64,000 nucleotides of DNA from CBFDBF01 sp050287965 (GTDB taxonomy: Bacteria > Pseudomonadota > Gammaproteobacteria > Chromatiales > Chromatiaceae): the NCBI GenBank assembly GCA_050287965.1, contig JBNKCX010000010.1, positions 1 through 64,000 of the forward strand. Direction: 5' to 3'. The translations under genes and the position numbers were made by a program. Of this stretch, positions 17,139 through 26,801 are shown one piece after another; the stretch's first letter is position 1; every line of letters begins with the position of its first letter. Under the pieces are notes generated by a model, which had not been told where the DNA came from, ran no database searches, and was given only the letters and a program-made list of their open reading frames with translations.

Positions 17139-17323
17139 CGGCTCGATCAGTGGGTATTGTTCCGCCGTCTGGGCGGCGCCGTATCTGATCACCTTGCGCG
17201 TAACCTGGATAATGCCTGATTTGTGAATTCGTTCACGGAAGGGCGGGAATTAAAAGTATTTTATTAAGCTGTATCTGATTGCTAACCAAGGTTTATTTCA
17301 ACAGGCCCACGGAAACTATAGAT

Positions 17324-17527
17324 ATGATAGTTCAGTACCGCATCAAGGGAGCTATCAATGACAACGGACGGGTCAAATTTTCCCCGCAGAAAAGAGTGCT
17401 CGGCATCTGGATGAGTTGGCAGGACCATCTCTATAGCCCGATTGCTTTCAACGACTTTCGGCAGTGTCTGGAGTGGTTCAAGCACGAGTCTTGTAAACGT
17501 GTGACGTTCTGCGGAATCGAGCTCTAG
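17324..17527 (+). CDS. small conserved-looking protein, unknown
   Basis: 67 residues from ATG 17324, with GGAAA about 8 bases upstream; a TTG 15 codons earlier is also in frame. Contains GRVKFSPQKRVLGIWMSWQDH and ends CKRVTFCGIEL. No family recognised, no membrane segment or signal peptide. It is followed by a hairpin and is convergent with xthA. The ORF could be chance, but codon use and the clean ribosome site favour a real gene. Confidence 0.5.
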   Translation: MIVQYRIKGAINDNGRVKFSPQKRVLGIWMSWQDHLYSPIAFNDFRQCLEWFKHESCKRVTFCGIEL

Positions 17528-17542
17528 TCTGTTTGATGAAAT

Positions 17543-17559
17543 TTCCCCCGCATCGGGGG
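17543..17559 (-). terminator. hairpin between the small ORF and xthA
   Basis: TCCCCCG at 17543-17549 pairs with CGGGGGA at 17553-17559, loop CAT. On the minus strand it lies 36 bases after xthA and is followed by AAATTTCATC, a weak T tract. It may serve both convergent genes. Confidence 0.45.
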
Positions 17560-17595
17560 ACTCCGCAGTATTCTCTTGGTTGAAGTCCGCTCATA

Positions 17596-18411
17596 TCAGA
17601 TATCCAGATCAACCCAGATGGGGCAGTGGTCCGACGGTTTGATCATGGCGCGGATATCGTAGGCAATGCCGGCATTCTGGATCCTCTCCATGAGACCGCC
17701 GGTAGCCAGCAACAGGTCGATACGCAGGCCCCGGCGGGGGTAATGTTCGAATCCCCGGCTGCGGTAGTCAAACCAGCTGAACTGGTCGTCCTTGTCCGGG
17801 TGTACGGCACGAAAACAGTCCTGCAGCCCCCAGCCCCGGAGCGCCTGTAACCACTCCCGCTCTTCCGGAAGGAAGCTGCATTTGCCGGTTCGGAGCCAGC
17901 GTTTGGCATTATCGGCGCCGATGCCGATGTCCTGATCAAGGGGTGCCACATTCATGTCACCGATCAGTAACAGATTCTCCTGGGGTGAGTGCCCGTTCCG
18001 CAGCAACTCGAGGAGTTCCGCATAGAAGCGGCGTTTATGAGGAAATTTGACCGGGTGATTGCGGCTTTCGCCCTGGGGGAAATAACCGTTGATTACCGTT
18101 AGGGTTTCTCCCTTCGGGGTCTGATAGATTCCGGTGATAAGCCGGCGCTGGGCGTCATCCGGTTCGCCGGGAAGACCGTTTCTTATCGTGGTCGGTGTCA
18201 GGGTAGATAACAGTGCCACGCCGTAGTGGCTTTTCTGTCCGTAGAAGTCGGCTCGGTAGCCCAACTCACTGATTACGTCCAACGGGAAGTCGGGATCCTG
18301 AACCTTGGTTTCCTGCAGACCGATGATGTGGGGAGAATAGATATCGCGAAGTGCCTGCAACTGATGCGGGCGGGCACGGATACCGTTTATATTGAAAGAG
18401 ACGATGCGCAC
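17596..18411 (-). CDS. xthA: exodeoxyribonuclease III
   Basis: Class II AP endonuclease and 3'-exonuclease of base excision repair, 271 residues. The start is GTG 18411 (reading VRIVSFNINGIRAR); the frame extends further upstream but into the terminator of the neighbouring gene. EEP catalytic motifs are all present: SFNINGIR, GLQETK, the YFPQGE loop, IGDMNVAP, RIDLLLAT and SDHCPIW. The sequence belongs to the bacterial ExoIII group rather than the EEP protein at 8.9 kb. It is transcribed alone, downstream of a terminator. Confidence 0.95.
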   Translation of the reverse strand: MRIVSFNINGIRARPHQLQALRDIYSPHIIGLQETKVQDPDFPLDVISELGYRADFYGQKSHYGVALLSTLTPTTIRNGLPGEPDDAQRRLITGIYQTPKGETLTVINGYFPQGESRNHPVKFPHKRRFYAELLELLRNGHSPQENLLLIGDMNVAPLDQDIGIGADNAKRWLRTGKCSFLPEEREWLQALRGWGLQDCFRAVHPDKDDQFSWFDYRSRGFEHYPRRGLRIDLLLATGGLMERIQNAGIAYDIRAMIKPSDHCPIWVDLDI

Positions 18412-18433
18412 TGCCGAACTCCAGGGACATAGA

Positions 18434-18472
18434 GGAAGAAAAAGGGCGTGGTGTGCTTTGCGCACCACGCCC
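18434..18472 (-). terminator. rho-independent terminator after the rubrerythrin-like gene
   Basis: On the minus strand a 13-bp stem (18460-18472 with 18444-18456, one G-T pair) with a 3-base loop is followed by TTTTTCTTCC. It lies 18 bases after the stop of the gene at 18491. Confidence 0.85.
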
Positions 18473-18490
18473 ATTCGATTCAGCGAATTA

Positions 18491-18970
18491 TCACAGATCC
18501 GGCCGTTCGTCCGGATCCATGTCGAGAGAGCGGCGTAGCTGGGTCAGGGCGTTGATATGTTCCTGCTCCTCTTTCGCCAGGTCGGAGCAATAGGCCTTAT
18601 CTTCGTCGTCGGTAAATATCTCAGATAAGTTCTGATAGTTGTCCCGCGCCCTAATTTCCATTTTGATGGCGAAATCCAGTACCGCGTGCATGTCGCCGTT
18701 GGCGATCATGCTGTCCACCTCAATGGGCAGCTTGCCCGTCTCGCTTTCCAGTTCATCCAGCCAGGCATCGGCATCAAACAGTTTACCGAAATCGGTATCC
18801 TTGAAACGTTTGGCGATATGGCGGGCGTGACCACCTTCCATGTCCGCGAGTTCCAGAAAAACCATACGAGACTCGTCGTTATCGGTTATTTCGGCCGCCT
18901 TTTCATAAAAAAATTCGGCCTGAACCTCAAGTTCCAGGGCGTTTTTGAAAATCTCGATAGCTTTTTCCAT
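18491..18970 (-). CDS. rubrerythrin-like diiron ferritin-fold protein
   Basis: 159 residues, predominantly helical. Two ferritin-like iron motifs are visible: ELEVQAEFFYEKAA followed by ADMEGGHARH (about residues 12-52) and KMEIRARDNY followed by AKEEQEHI (about 104-139), giving the E-ExxH pattern twice. No C-terminal rubredoxin domain, so it is the short erythrin type. Such proteins scavenge peroxide or store iron in the cytoplasm. Single-gene unit with AGGAG upstream of ATG 18970 and its own terminator. Confidence 0.85.
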   Translation of the reverse strand: MEKAIEIFKNALELEVQAEFFYEKAAEITDNDESRMVFLELADMEGGHARHIAKRFKDTDFGKLFDADAWLDELESETGKLPIEVDSMIANGDMHAVLDFAIKMEIRARDNYQNLSEIFTDDEDKAYCSDLAKEEQEHINALTQLRRSLDMDPDERPDL

Positions 18971-19134
18971 ATGTTCCTCTCCTGTGAAGACTGCTTATAG
19001 GATAGGTTAGCGCTTTTTATTCTCCGATTGAATAGCAAACAGCCTCCGATTAACACGGGTTTCAATGCAGAGACCGCAAGAATTGCAAAAGCGAGGGTTT
19101 GTTTGCCGGGGGGCGAGGTTGGTGGTGCTGAGTG

Positions 19135-19641
19135 TCAGTCGGTGTTCTTTCGCTTGTGATATTTTTTATTGGCGATATAAATCGTGCGCTCAACCTCGCA
19201 ATGGGTGATGCCGTTATGATCTTTCAGTTCAATGCGGTATACCCGGTCAACCTTGGGCTGACGGGACAGTATCTCCCGCACCTCGTTGATCTCCTCCGGT
19301 GTTATGGTGAATTCGGCAAAGAGAGTGCTTCTTGCCGGACGTCTATAAGATATGTGAGCGGCTTTGTCCCAGATGATGTAGTCGCGGCCCAGGGCCATTA
19401 TCAAAAGGGTGGGGTGCGGTCCGTCGGTAACGCCGAACAGGGATCCGCCGAAAATCGATCCGACCAGATTGCGGGTGCGACGACTAAAAGGCAGTCGCAC
19501 CCGCATGGATGTCAGGTCCGGGGAAACATATTCAACGCGACCCCCGGTCCCGCGGTATGCGGGATGCAGGTTGAAGCCAAGACGCACGAGGTGGGTGCGC
19601 CACGGCTTCGGGCATTTGTCCAGCCAACGCACAAACCACAC
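19135..19641 (-). CDS. DUF4442 / hotdog-fold thioesterase-like protein
   Basis: 168 residues from GTG 19641, which has GAGG 9 bases upstream inside the end of fadA and starts one base beyond the fadA stop; an ATG at 19671 would overlap fadA by 29 bases. The core resembles PaaI-type hotdog proteins: YRGTGGRVEYVSPDL, then RNLVGSIFGGSLFGVTDGPHP, where the family's active-site region lies. It ends the fad operon, which fits hydrolysis of acyl-CoA to balance beta-oxidation, but no substrate can be assigned. Confidence 0.75.
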   Translation of the reverse strand: MWFVRWLDKCPKPWRTHLVRLGFNLHPAYRGTGGRVEYVSPDLTSMRVRLPFSRRTRNLVGSIFGGSLFGVTDGPHPTLLIMALGRDYIIWDKAAHISYRRPARSTLFAEFTITPEEINEVREILSRQPKVDRVYRIELKDHNGITHCEVERTIYIANKKYHKRKNTD

Positions 19642-19642
19642 C

Positions 19643-20839
19643 CTAGAGTGCCTCAAATACTCCGGCCGCACCCATGCCGGTGCCGATGCACATGGTCACC
19701 ATGCCGTATTTTAGTTTGCGGCGACGTAGCCCATGCATAAGTGTCGCGGTACGGATCGCGCCGGTTGCGCCGAGGGGGTGTCCAAGGGCAATCGCGCCTC
19801 CCAGGGGGTTCACCTTCTCCGGGTCCAGGCCGAGATCGTTTATGACGGCAAGAGATTGCGCGGCGAAGGCCTCATTCAGTTCTATCCAGTCCACGTCGTG
19901 CAGATTCAGATCCAGCTGTTTCAGGGCCCTGGGAATGGCCTCCTTGGGGCCGATACCCATGATCTCCGGCGGTACGCCGGCCACGCTGAAGCTCAGGAAT
20001 TTGCCCATAGGCGTCAGGTTGAAGCGCTTTAAGGCGGTCTCGCTGCACAATAGTACCGCGGCCGCGCCATCCGACATCTGCGAGCTGTTTCCCGCCGTCA
20101 CGGAACCTTGTTGTGCGAATACGGTTTTGAGCCTGGCCAGTGCCTCAATCGATGTGTCGGGGCGCGGGCCTTCGTCATTGGAGACCGTGTGCTCAAGGAG
20201 ATTGATTTCGCGGCTGCCCAGGTCAGGGACCCTCTCTCTGACGGTATAGGGGGTGATTTCATCCGCGAACTCACCGTTTTCGATGGCGGCGACGGCCCGC
20301 TGGTGGCTTTGCAACGCGAACGCATCCTGCGCCTCACGGGAGACCGACCAGCGTTCAGCCACCTTCTCCGCGGTAAGGCCCATACCGTAGGCAATGCCGT
20401 AGTTCTCATCCGTTTCGAAGATAGCCGGGTTGAAGGCGATCTTGTTGCCCATCATCGGTACCATGGTCATGCTTTCCACGCCTGCGGCAAGCATTACATC
20501 GGACTCGCCGAGGCGAATGCGGTCCGCCGCCAGCGCTACCGCCTGCAGCCCCGAGGAGCAGAAACGATTTATGGTGAAGCCGGGTACGGTATCCGGCAGG
20601 CCGGCCAGAAGCAGCGCGATACGCGCCACGTTCATACCCTGCTCCGCCTCCGGCATGGCGCAGCCGACGACTACGTCCCCAATACTCGCCGGATCGAGGG
20701 ACGGCGCCTGCTGTAACACGCTGCTCAACGCGTGCGCCAGCAGATCATCCGGTCGTGTATTACGAAACATGCCGCGCGCTTTCCCTACCGGTGTGCGCGT
20801 TGCGGCGACGATATAGGCTTCTTGTACTTGGTTACTCAT
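19643..20839 (-). CDS. fadA: acetyl-CoA C-acyltransferase (beta-oxidation thiolase)
   Basis: Cleaves 3-ketoacyl-CoA to acetyl-CoA and shortened acyl-CoA. 398 residues from ATG 20839, with AAGGAG 8 bases upstream; the frame runs on to 20875 without a better start. Thiolase residues are complete: nucleophile Cys in NRFCSSGLQAV (about residue 93), catalytic His in ALGHPLGATGA, and the second Cys in MVTMCIGTGMG. It follows the FadN-type gene by 50 bases and is part of the tetR-fadE-fadN-fadA unit. Confidence 0.95.
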   Translation of the reverse strand: MSNQVQEAYIVAATRTPVGKARGMFRNTRPDDLLAHALSSVLQQAPSLDPASIGDVVVGCAMPEAEQGMNVARIALLLAGLPDTVPGFTINRFCSSGLQAVALAADRIRLGESDVMLAAGVESMTMVPMMGNKIAFNPAIFETDENYGIAYGMGLTAEKVAERWSVSREAQDAFALQSHQRAVAAIENGEFADEITPYTVRERVPDLGSREINLLEHTVSNDEGPRPDTSIEALARLKTVFAQQGSVTAGNSSQMSDGAAAVLLCSETALKRFNLTPMGKFLSFSVAGVPPEIMGIGPKEAIPRALKQLDLNLHDVDWIELNEAFAAQSLAVINDLGLDPEKVNPLGGAIALGHPLGATGAIRTATLMHGLRRRKLKYGMVTMCIGTGMGAAGVFEAL

Positions 20840-20889
20840 GTTCGTCTCCTTAGGGGCGGGAGTGTTATCCCGCATGGTGTTATCGGACC

Positions 20890-23367
20890 CTAGTTGCGCA
20901 GCGGTTTGCCGGTCTTCAGCATGTGTTCGATACGCGCTTGTGTCTTTTCAGTTGCCAAGAGATCCATGAAGTGACTCCGCTCCAGGTCGAGCAGCCACTC
21001 TTCATCCACCATGCTGCCCACTTCCACATCCCCGCCGCATAGCGTTTCAGCAACACGGCAGCCGATGTTGTAGTCGTGTTCCGATATAAATCCACCCTCG
21101 AGCATGTTTATCATCGAGGCTTTGAAGGTGGCGATAGCCGTTCTTCCGGCAACCGCGATCTGGCGCTGATGTAGGGGTGGTCGATAACTTGTCGAGTTGA
21201 TCGCTGCTGCTTCCTGTTTGGCCACATGCAGTAACTCCAGGCGGTTCATTACGATGCGATCCGACTGTCGGAGGAAACCCATTTCTCTGGCCATCTCGGC
21301 GCTTTTTGCGACCTTGCCCATGGCAATGGTTTCATAATAGCGGCGCAGAGCGGGAAAAATGTCGCCGCCGCGTGCTTCAGCCGCGGCACGTTGCGCCATC
21401 TCCTTGCAGCCACCGCCCGCCGGTAGCAGGCCGACGCCCACCTCCACCAGGCCGATATAACTCTCCAGGGTGGCGACAATGCGCGTGCAGTGAATGGCAA
21501 ACTCGCAGCCGCCGCCGAGAGCCAGGCCGTCAACCGCGGCGATTGTGGGTATCTGCGCGTATTTCAGGCGCTGCGAGGTCTGCTGGAATTTTGCAACCAC
21601 CTCCTCTACACGGGGTCCGCCGCCCGTGGCGGCGGTGAGAATATCGCCCATGCTACCACCCCCCGCGGCCGTGTATTTGACCCGGGTTGCGGCCTGCTTG
21701 AACTTGTCCAGTACGCCGCTCTTCTCTCGCGATTCCTGTACGCCCTGCATCAGCTGCAACAGATGCGCTCCGGCGGAGAAAGGTGGTTCGATTTGCCACA
21801 GAATGAGAGCGCTGAATTTCGCCTCCGCTTCATCTATCGCGTGCAATACTCCATTGAGGACTTCGTTGCTGATGGCATGCATCTTGGTCTTGAAGCTGAG
21901 TATGGCGATATCGTCACCCGTATGCCACAACCGCACCGCGTCTGTTTCGAACACGGTCTCACCGTATTCGCGCGATTCACCCTGCAGCGCATCGGGAAAT
22001 AGCTGACGTTGATATACGGGGAGCATGGAACGGGACTGGATTTCGTTGCCTACGGGTGCGTAAGAGCCCTGCATATCATGCACGCCGGAACGCGAGGCCT
22101 CGGATACCCACGTCGGCAGCGGTTCAGCGGCCATGGTTTCGCCCGCTGCTATATCGGCGTTGATCCAGCCGGCGACCTGTTGCCAGCCGGCCGCCTGCCA
22201 TATTTCAAACGGGCCGTTGTCCCAGCCGAAACCCCAACGTACGGCGAGATCCAGATCCCGGGCATTATCGGCAATATGCTGCAGATGGATGGCGCAATAG
22301 TGGAAACTGTCACGCAGGATCGACCATACAAACCGGGCCTGGGGGCTGTTACTGTTACGCAGTTTCGACAGCTTGGTCGACCAATCGCGTTCGCGAAGAA
22401 TATCTTTCACTTCGCTTTCGACTTTGCCTTCCGAAGCGCGGTAAGTGTCGGTTGCGAGATCCAGTACCTGGATCTCCTTGCCAACTTTTTTATAGACCCC
22501 GCACCGGGTTTTCTGACCCAATGACCCCTGTTCTATAAGTTCTTCCATCCACTCGGGAGAAGTGAAATAGCTGTGCCAGGGATCATCGGCGAGATTCTCC
22601 TCCATGGTTTTTACCACATGCGAGAATACGTCCAGGCCAACGACATCCAGAGTGCGGAAGGTGGCGCTCTTGGGGCGCCCGAGATAACGCCCGGTCAACG
22701 CGTCAACGGTATCGAACCCCAGTCCCAGGCGTTGTGCGTGGTGAACCGTAGCCAGCATGGAGAATACGCCTACACGGTTGGCGATAAAATTAGGCGTATC
22801 CTTGGCGCGTATCACGCCTTTGCCCACGGTTGATACCAGAAAGGTCTCCAGCCGGTCGAGAAGCGACCTGTCCGTCCCCGTGCAGGGAATGAGTTCAACC
22901 AGGTACATATAGCGTGGCGGGTTGAAGAAGTGGATGCCGCAGAAGCGGTGCCGCAACTCTTCCGGAAAGGCCTCGGCCAGCTTATTGATGGATAGGCCTG
23001 AGGTGTTGGTTGCGAATATGGCGTCGTTTTTCAGGAACGGCGCAACCTTGCGGTACAGATCGGATTTCCAGTCCATACGCTCGGCGATGGCTTCGATAAC
23101 GAGGTCGCAGGTGCGCAACTTTTCCAGATGTTGATCGTAGTTTGCCGGTTCAATATAGCTGAGTTTCTCCGGGGTGGAGATGGGCGCCGGTTCCAGCTTT
23201 TTCAGGCCCGCGAGCGCCTTATTGACGTTGCCGTTGGGATCGCCCTCTTTGGCCGGAAGTTCGAACAGTATGGTCTCGACATTGGCATTGACCAGTTGGG
23301 CAGCGATCTGCGCCCCCATTACGCCCGCACCAAGCACGGCAACCTTTTTTACATTGATTCGTTTCAC
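20890..23367 (-). CDS. 3-hydroxyacyl-CoA dehydrogenase / enoyl-CoA hydratase fusion, FadN-type
   Basis: 825 residues from GTG 23367 with GGGAG just upstream. The N-terminal dehydrogenase binds NAD through VAVLGAGVMGAQIA (about residues 9-22), with the catalytic His in GIHFFNPPRYM. The crotonase domain is C-terminal, with DGLALGGGCEFAIHCTRIV near 630. This domain order is the reverse of enteric FadB/FadJ and matches Bacillus FadN and its proteobacterial relatives. It catalyses hydration and NAD-linked oxidation of enoyl-CoA. fadE ends 49 bases upstream and fadA starts 50 bases downstream. Confidence 0.93.
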   Translation of the reverse strand: MKRINVKKVAVLGAGVMGAQIAAQLVNANVETILFELPAKEGDPNGNVNKALAGLKKLEPAPISTPEKLSYIEPANYDQHLEKLRTCDLVIEAIAERMDWKSDLYRKVAPFLKNDAIFATNTSGLSINKLAEAFPEELRHRFCGIHFFNPPRYMYLVELIPCTGTDRSLLDRLETFLVSTVGKGVIRAKDTPNFIANRVGVFSMLATVHHAQRLGLGFDTVDALTGRYLGRPKSATFRTLDVVGLDVFSHVVKTMEENLADDPWHSYFTSPEWMEELIEQGSLGQKTRCGVYKKVGKEIQVLDLATDTYRASEGKVESEVKDILRERDWSTKLSKLRNSNSPQARFVWSILRDSFHYCAIHLQHIADNARDLDLAVRWGFGWDNGPFEIWQAAGWQQVAGWINADIAAGETMAAEPLPTWVSEASRSGVHDMQGSYAPVGNEIQSRSMLPVYQRQLFPDALQGESREYGETVFETDAVRLWHTGDDIAILSFKTKMHAISNEVLNGVLHAIDEAEAKFSALILWQIEPPFSAGAHLLQLMQGVQESREKSGVLDKFKQAATRVKYTAAGGGSMGDILTAATGGGPRVEEVVAKFQQTSQRLKYAQIPTIAAVDGLALGGGCEFAIHCTRIVATLESYIGLVEVGVGLLPAGGGCKEMAQRAAAEARGGDIFPALRRYYETIAMGKVAKSAEMAREMGFLRQSDRIVMNRLELLHVAKQEAAAINSTSYRPPLHQRQIAVAGRTAIATFKASMINMLEGGFISEHDYNIGCRVAETLCGGDVEVGSMVDEEWLLDLERSHFMDLLATEKTQARIEHMLKTGKPLRN

Positions 23368-23416
23368 ATTAAGCTCCCATTTGATGTATTCACCGCCGCA
23401 TTGGCTGCAACGCAAA

Positions 23417-25789
23417 TCAGCCGACGGCGCAACCCGGCATCTCGGTTACAGTCGGTGCAACATTACGTTTGTTGGCCGTGGCGACGTCGAAGTCGAACGG
23501 AAAATCATCCACACGGATAACGATATCGCGCAGCTCGTCACGGCGTTGCAGTACTTCATACTCCTCTGCGCTGACTACGCCCTGCTGGTAGGCCACGTTC
23601 GCGATATCGCGCACATTGGCATCCGGATTGTTTTCGAACAGCCCCTGTTTCTCGGCTTCGCGAACCTTTGCGTCAATCGGTTCGGCGGCGATGGTGGCGG
23701 CAAATGCCTGCTCAATCGCACCTACCGGCTCATCGACGGATTCAGGTATATGGCAGTCGGCCGTGAGGCGGTCACGCGTCTCTGAAGGAGAGATCAGCAG
23801 CTTTGCCACCTGGTGCCCGATATTGTCGGGTTGTGCCTTGAACGGACGGCCGAACGGGAAAATCAGAAAGCGCAGGAACATACCGACCAGTCTGCTCGGG
23901 TAATTGGCCGCCACACCCTGGAATGCCTCCTGGGCCAGGTATCGGCAGTTCATCATATTCCAGTGCATCAGCGGCGCGTCAGCCTGCGGCCGCCCATCGT
24001 CCTGGTAGCGCTTCAGGACCGCGGACATCAGGTACATCTGGGCCAGGATATCGCCCAGCCGGGCGGAAATTATCTCCCTCCGCTTCAGACTGCCGCCGAG
24101 TACCAGCATGGAAACATCCGCGAGGAAGGCAAAGGCCGCGGAAAGACGGGTGATCTGTTGGTAGTAGCGTTTGGCTTCCGGGGCGGTGCCTTCAGGTACG
24201 CGAACGAAAAACCCGCCGGTGAGACCGTGCAGAAACGTACGTATGCCGTTGCGTATGGTGAATCCGATATGACCGAACAGGGCCTCGTCAAAATCCTCCA
24301 GACCCTGTATCGCATCCGGATTTCTGGTTGCCTGCATTTCTTTCAATACGTAAGGATGGCAGCGGACCGCACCCTGTCCGAACAGGATGAGACTGCGGGT
24401 AAGAATGTTCGCGCCCTCAACGGTAATACCGATCGGGGCCTGCTGGTAGGCGCGCCCGAGGAAGTTGGAGGGGCCGAGACAGATGCCCTTGCCGCCGATC
24501 ACATCCATGCCGTCATTCACCACCTTGCGCGCCAATTCCGTAACGTGATATTTGGCAATCGCCGACGCCACCGAGGGTTTTTCTCCAAGATCAACGGCAC
24601 CCGCGGTCATGACTCGTGTCGCATCCATCACATAGGTGTAGGCGCCGATACGGGTCAAAGCCTCTTCCACCCCTTCGAATCTGCCGATAGCCATCTTGAA
24701 CTGGCTGCGAACGCGCGCATAGGCACCGACGGCACGTGAGGTGAGTTTGGCCATGCCGGTATTGGAAGAAGGCAGCGAAATGGAGCGGCCGGCAGCAAGA
24801 CATTCCATCAACATGCGCCAGCCGCGCCCCGCCATGGCCGGACCACCGATAATGAAATCCAGGGGCATGAACACATCCTTTCCTCTGGTGGGGCCGGTAA
24901 CAAAGGCCGCGTTCAGAGGGAAGTGGCGTCTGCCGACATCGACGCCCGGATGATCATGCGGGACCAGGGCGCAAGTAATACCCACATCCTTCTGGTCTCC
25001 CAGCAGGCCATCCGGATCATACAGACGAAACGCCAGACCGAGGATGGTGCACAATGGGCCGAGGGTGATGTAGCGCTTATCCCAACTGACGCGCATTCCG
25101 ATAACCTCTTTACCCTGCCATTCTCCTTTGCAGACGATTCCAGCGTCGGGGATTGATGCCGCATCGGATCCCGCCCATGGTGAGGTAAGCGCGAACGCTG
25201 GTATATCAATCCCTTTTGCCAGGCGCGGCAGGAAATGGTTTTTCTGTTCCTCAGTACCATAATGCAACAGCAACTCCGCGGGGCCGAGGGAGTTGGGTAC
25301 CATCACCGTCACACCCAATGCCGATGAACGGGTTGATAGTTTGGTTACAACCTGGGAATGCGCATAGGCGGAAAATTCTAGACCGCCGTATTTTTTCGGA
25401 ATTATCATTCCCAGGAATCCCTTGTCTTTGAGATACTGCCAGGCATCCGGCGATAAATCATAGTCGGTCTGGGTGGCTTTCCAGTCGTCAATGAGGCGGC
25501 AGGCCTCCCCGACTTCATTATCGAGGAACGACTGTTCTTCTTCCGTCAGCTTTGGCTGTGGATAGGCATGCAACTTGTTCCAATCAGGTTTGCCGCAGAA
25601 AAGTTCGCCTTCCCACCAAACCGAACCCGCTTCGAGCGCCTCACGCTCGGTGTCGGACATCGGCGGCAGAATTTTTTTGAAGACTGAAAACAACGGCGCA
25701 CTTAGCACTGCACGTCGTAATGGACGTACTACGAATAGGGCCACTAGCAGAATAACGGCAAGTAACAACAGAATTACAGTCGCAGTCAT
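23417..25789 (-). CDS. fadE: acyl-CoA dehydrogenase FadE
   Basis: First oxidation step of beta-oxidation. 790 residues, the long FadE form with N-terminal membrane segment (about residues 5-22), then DUF1974-like extension at the C-terminus. Conserved pieces: WQYLKDKGFLGMIIPKKYGG, PNSLGPAELLLHYGTEEQK, ALTSPWAGSDAASIPD in the FAD/acyl site, and EGANILTRSLILFGQGA. CAGGAG lies 9 bases before ATG 25789. Located between its TetR regulator and the FadN-type gene on the same strand. Confidence 0.95.
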   Translation of the reverse strand: MTATVILLLLAVILLVALFVVRPLRRAVLSAPLFSVFKKILPPMSDTEREALEAGSVWWEGELFCGKPDWNKLHAYPQPKLTEEEQSFLDNEVGEACRLIDDWKATQTDYDLSPDAWQYLKDKGFLGMIIPKKYGGLEFSAYAHSQVVTKLSTRSSALGVTVMVPNSLGPAELLLHYGTEEQKNHFLPRLAKGIDIPAFALTSPWAGSDAASIPDAGIVCKGEWQGKEVIGMRVSWDKRYITLGPLCTILGLAFRLYDPDGLLGDQKDVGITCALVPHDHPGVDVGRRHFPLNAAFVTGPTRGKDVFMPLDFIIGGPAMAGRGWRMLMECLAAGRSISLPSSNTGMAKLTSRAVGAYARVRSQFKMAIGRFEGVEEALTRIGAYTYVMDATRVMTAGAVDLGEKPSVASAIAKYHVTELARKVVNDGMDVIGGKGICLGPSNFLGRAYQQAPIGITVEGANILTRSLILFGQGAVRCHPYVLKEMQATRNPDAIQGLEDFDEALFGHIGFTIRNGIRTFLHGLTGGFFVRVPEGTAPEAKRYYQQITRLSAAFAFLADVSMLVLGGSLKRREIISARLGDILAQMYLMSAVLKRYQDDGRPQADAPLMHWNMMNCRYLAQEAFQGVAANYPSRLVGMFLRFLIFPFGRPFKAQPDNIGHQVAKLLISPSETRDRLTADCHIPESVDEPVGAIEQAFAATIAAEPIDAKVREAEKQGLFENNPDANVRDIANVAYQQGVVSAEEYEVLQRRDELRDIVIRVDDFPFDFDVATANKRNVAPTVTEMPGCAVG

Positions 25790-25865
25790 AACGGTTTACT
25801 CCTGAATACTAATTTAGATATGTATGGTTTCGCGGCAATGCAATGCCAATTACGTCGCCGATTCC

Positions 25866-26534
25866 CTAGTCATCGTTTAGATCCGGTAAGGGTGCGCGAA
25901 GCCCGCCAAGCATGAATGACATCAGTCGAGGTAGCAGGTGTTTGTCCTGTGCAATAGCGCCTTCTTCCACCTGCCAGTCGGTCACCAGGCGCAGTGTGTC
26001 CGTGCCGGCAATAGCGTAGGAAGTCGCACCAAGCATGAAATGAAATCGCCAGACAATTTCCGCTTTGGGTACGTGGGGCAAAGAACGAAACATGGCTTGC
26101 TTGTAGCGCTCCAGCACGTCGGCGTATTCGGTCGACATAAAGGTGCGTATAAAGTGTGACGGATCGGTGACCGTCCGACCAAGCAACCGCAGGAACGTTC
26201 CTCCGCCGGCCTTCTGGTCCGCGGCCACCCGCAGCAATGTCCCGAAGAAACAATCAATAATCACTGACGGCTTAAGCGGCTTACCGGCGGCTTTTCCTTC
26301 CGCTTCATCCAGCAGGCGCAACCGTTCCCGGTTTATGACCTCCAGTCGGCGACGCAGCACTGCCTGCATCAACTCTTCCTTGCTGCCGAAGTGGTAATTG
26401 ACCGCTGCCAGGTTGACTTTCGCTTCGCCTGTCACCATGCGCATGGAGGTGCCTTCAAACCCGTTCTGCATGAACAGTTCCTCGGCGGCGTCAAGGATGC
26501 GCTGACGGGTGTTTTTCTGGTTTTCTTTGTTCAT
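25866..26534 (-). CDS. TetR-family regulator of the fad regulon
   Basis: 222 residues. The N-terminal HTH (about 8-55) reads TRQRILDAAEELFMQNGFEGTS then VNLAAVNYHFGSKEELM, the TetR hallmark. The C-terminal ligand domain is predicted helical. It is first in the fad operon and an operator-like site starts 23 bases upstream of its ATG, so it probably represses itself and the operon until acyl-CoA binds, as known for PsrA (Pseudomonas) and FadR (Bacillus). Whether it is a true PsrA orthologue is inference. Confidence 0.9.
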   Translation of the reverse strand: MNKENQKNTRQRILDAAEELFMQNGFEGTSMRMVTGEAKVNLAAVNYHFGSKEELMQAVLRRRLEVINRERLRLLDEAEGKAAGKPLKPSVIIDCFFGTLLRVAADQKAGGGTFLRLLGRTVTDPSHFIRTFMSTEYADVLERYKQAMFRSLPHVPKAEIVWRFHFMLGATSYAIAGTDTLRLVTDWQVEEGAIAQDKHLLPRLMSFMLGGLRAPLPDLNDD

Positions 26535-26557
26535 TGTGGTGCTCCTTTACTCACACC

Positions 26558-26574
26558 ATTCAAACGTTCGTTTT
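26558..26574 (-). promoter_or_regulatory. PsrA/FadR-like operator of the tetR-fadE-fadN-fadA operon
   Basis: Contains AAAC-GTTC-GTTT, which fits the AAAC-N4-GTTT core known for PsrA-type fatty-acid regulators. The full 17 bases recur exactly at 29670-29686. The identity is seen; binding by the adjacent TetR protein is inferred. Confidence 0.7.
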
Positions 26575-26801
26575 AATTTTAGTTTTAATTCAGGCTACGC
26601 GCAAGCGGTTGTTTTCCTGAAAAAATCGATCTCTGAAAAAGAGAGTTCGTGGCAGTGGCCGGTTTCCCGTTAATTCCATGGGGAGGAAACCCGGGCAGGC
26701 AAAACTACGGCCTCTTGCTGCTGCCTGCGTCTGTATCATGAAAGCCTTCCTTTGCTCAGGTAAAACGATTCGTCAGTGGCGGGAATAAGAATCCCTTGGT
26801 C

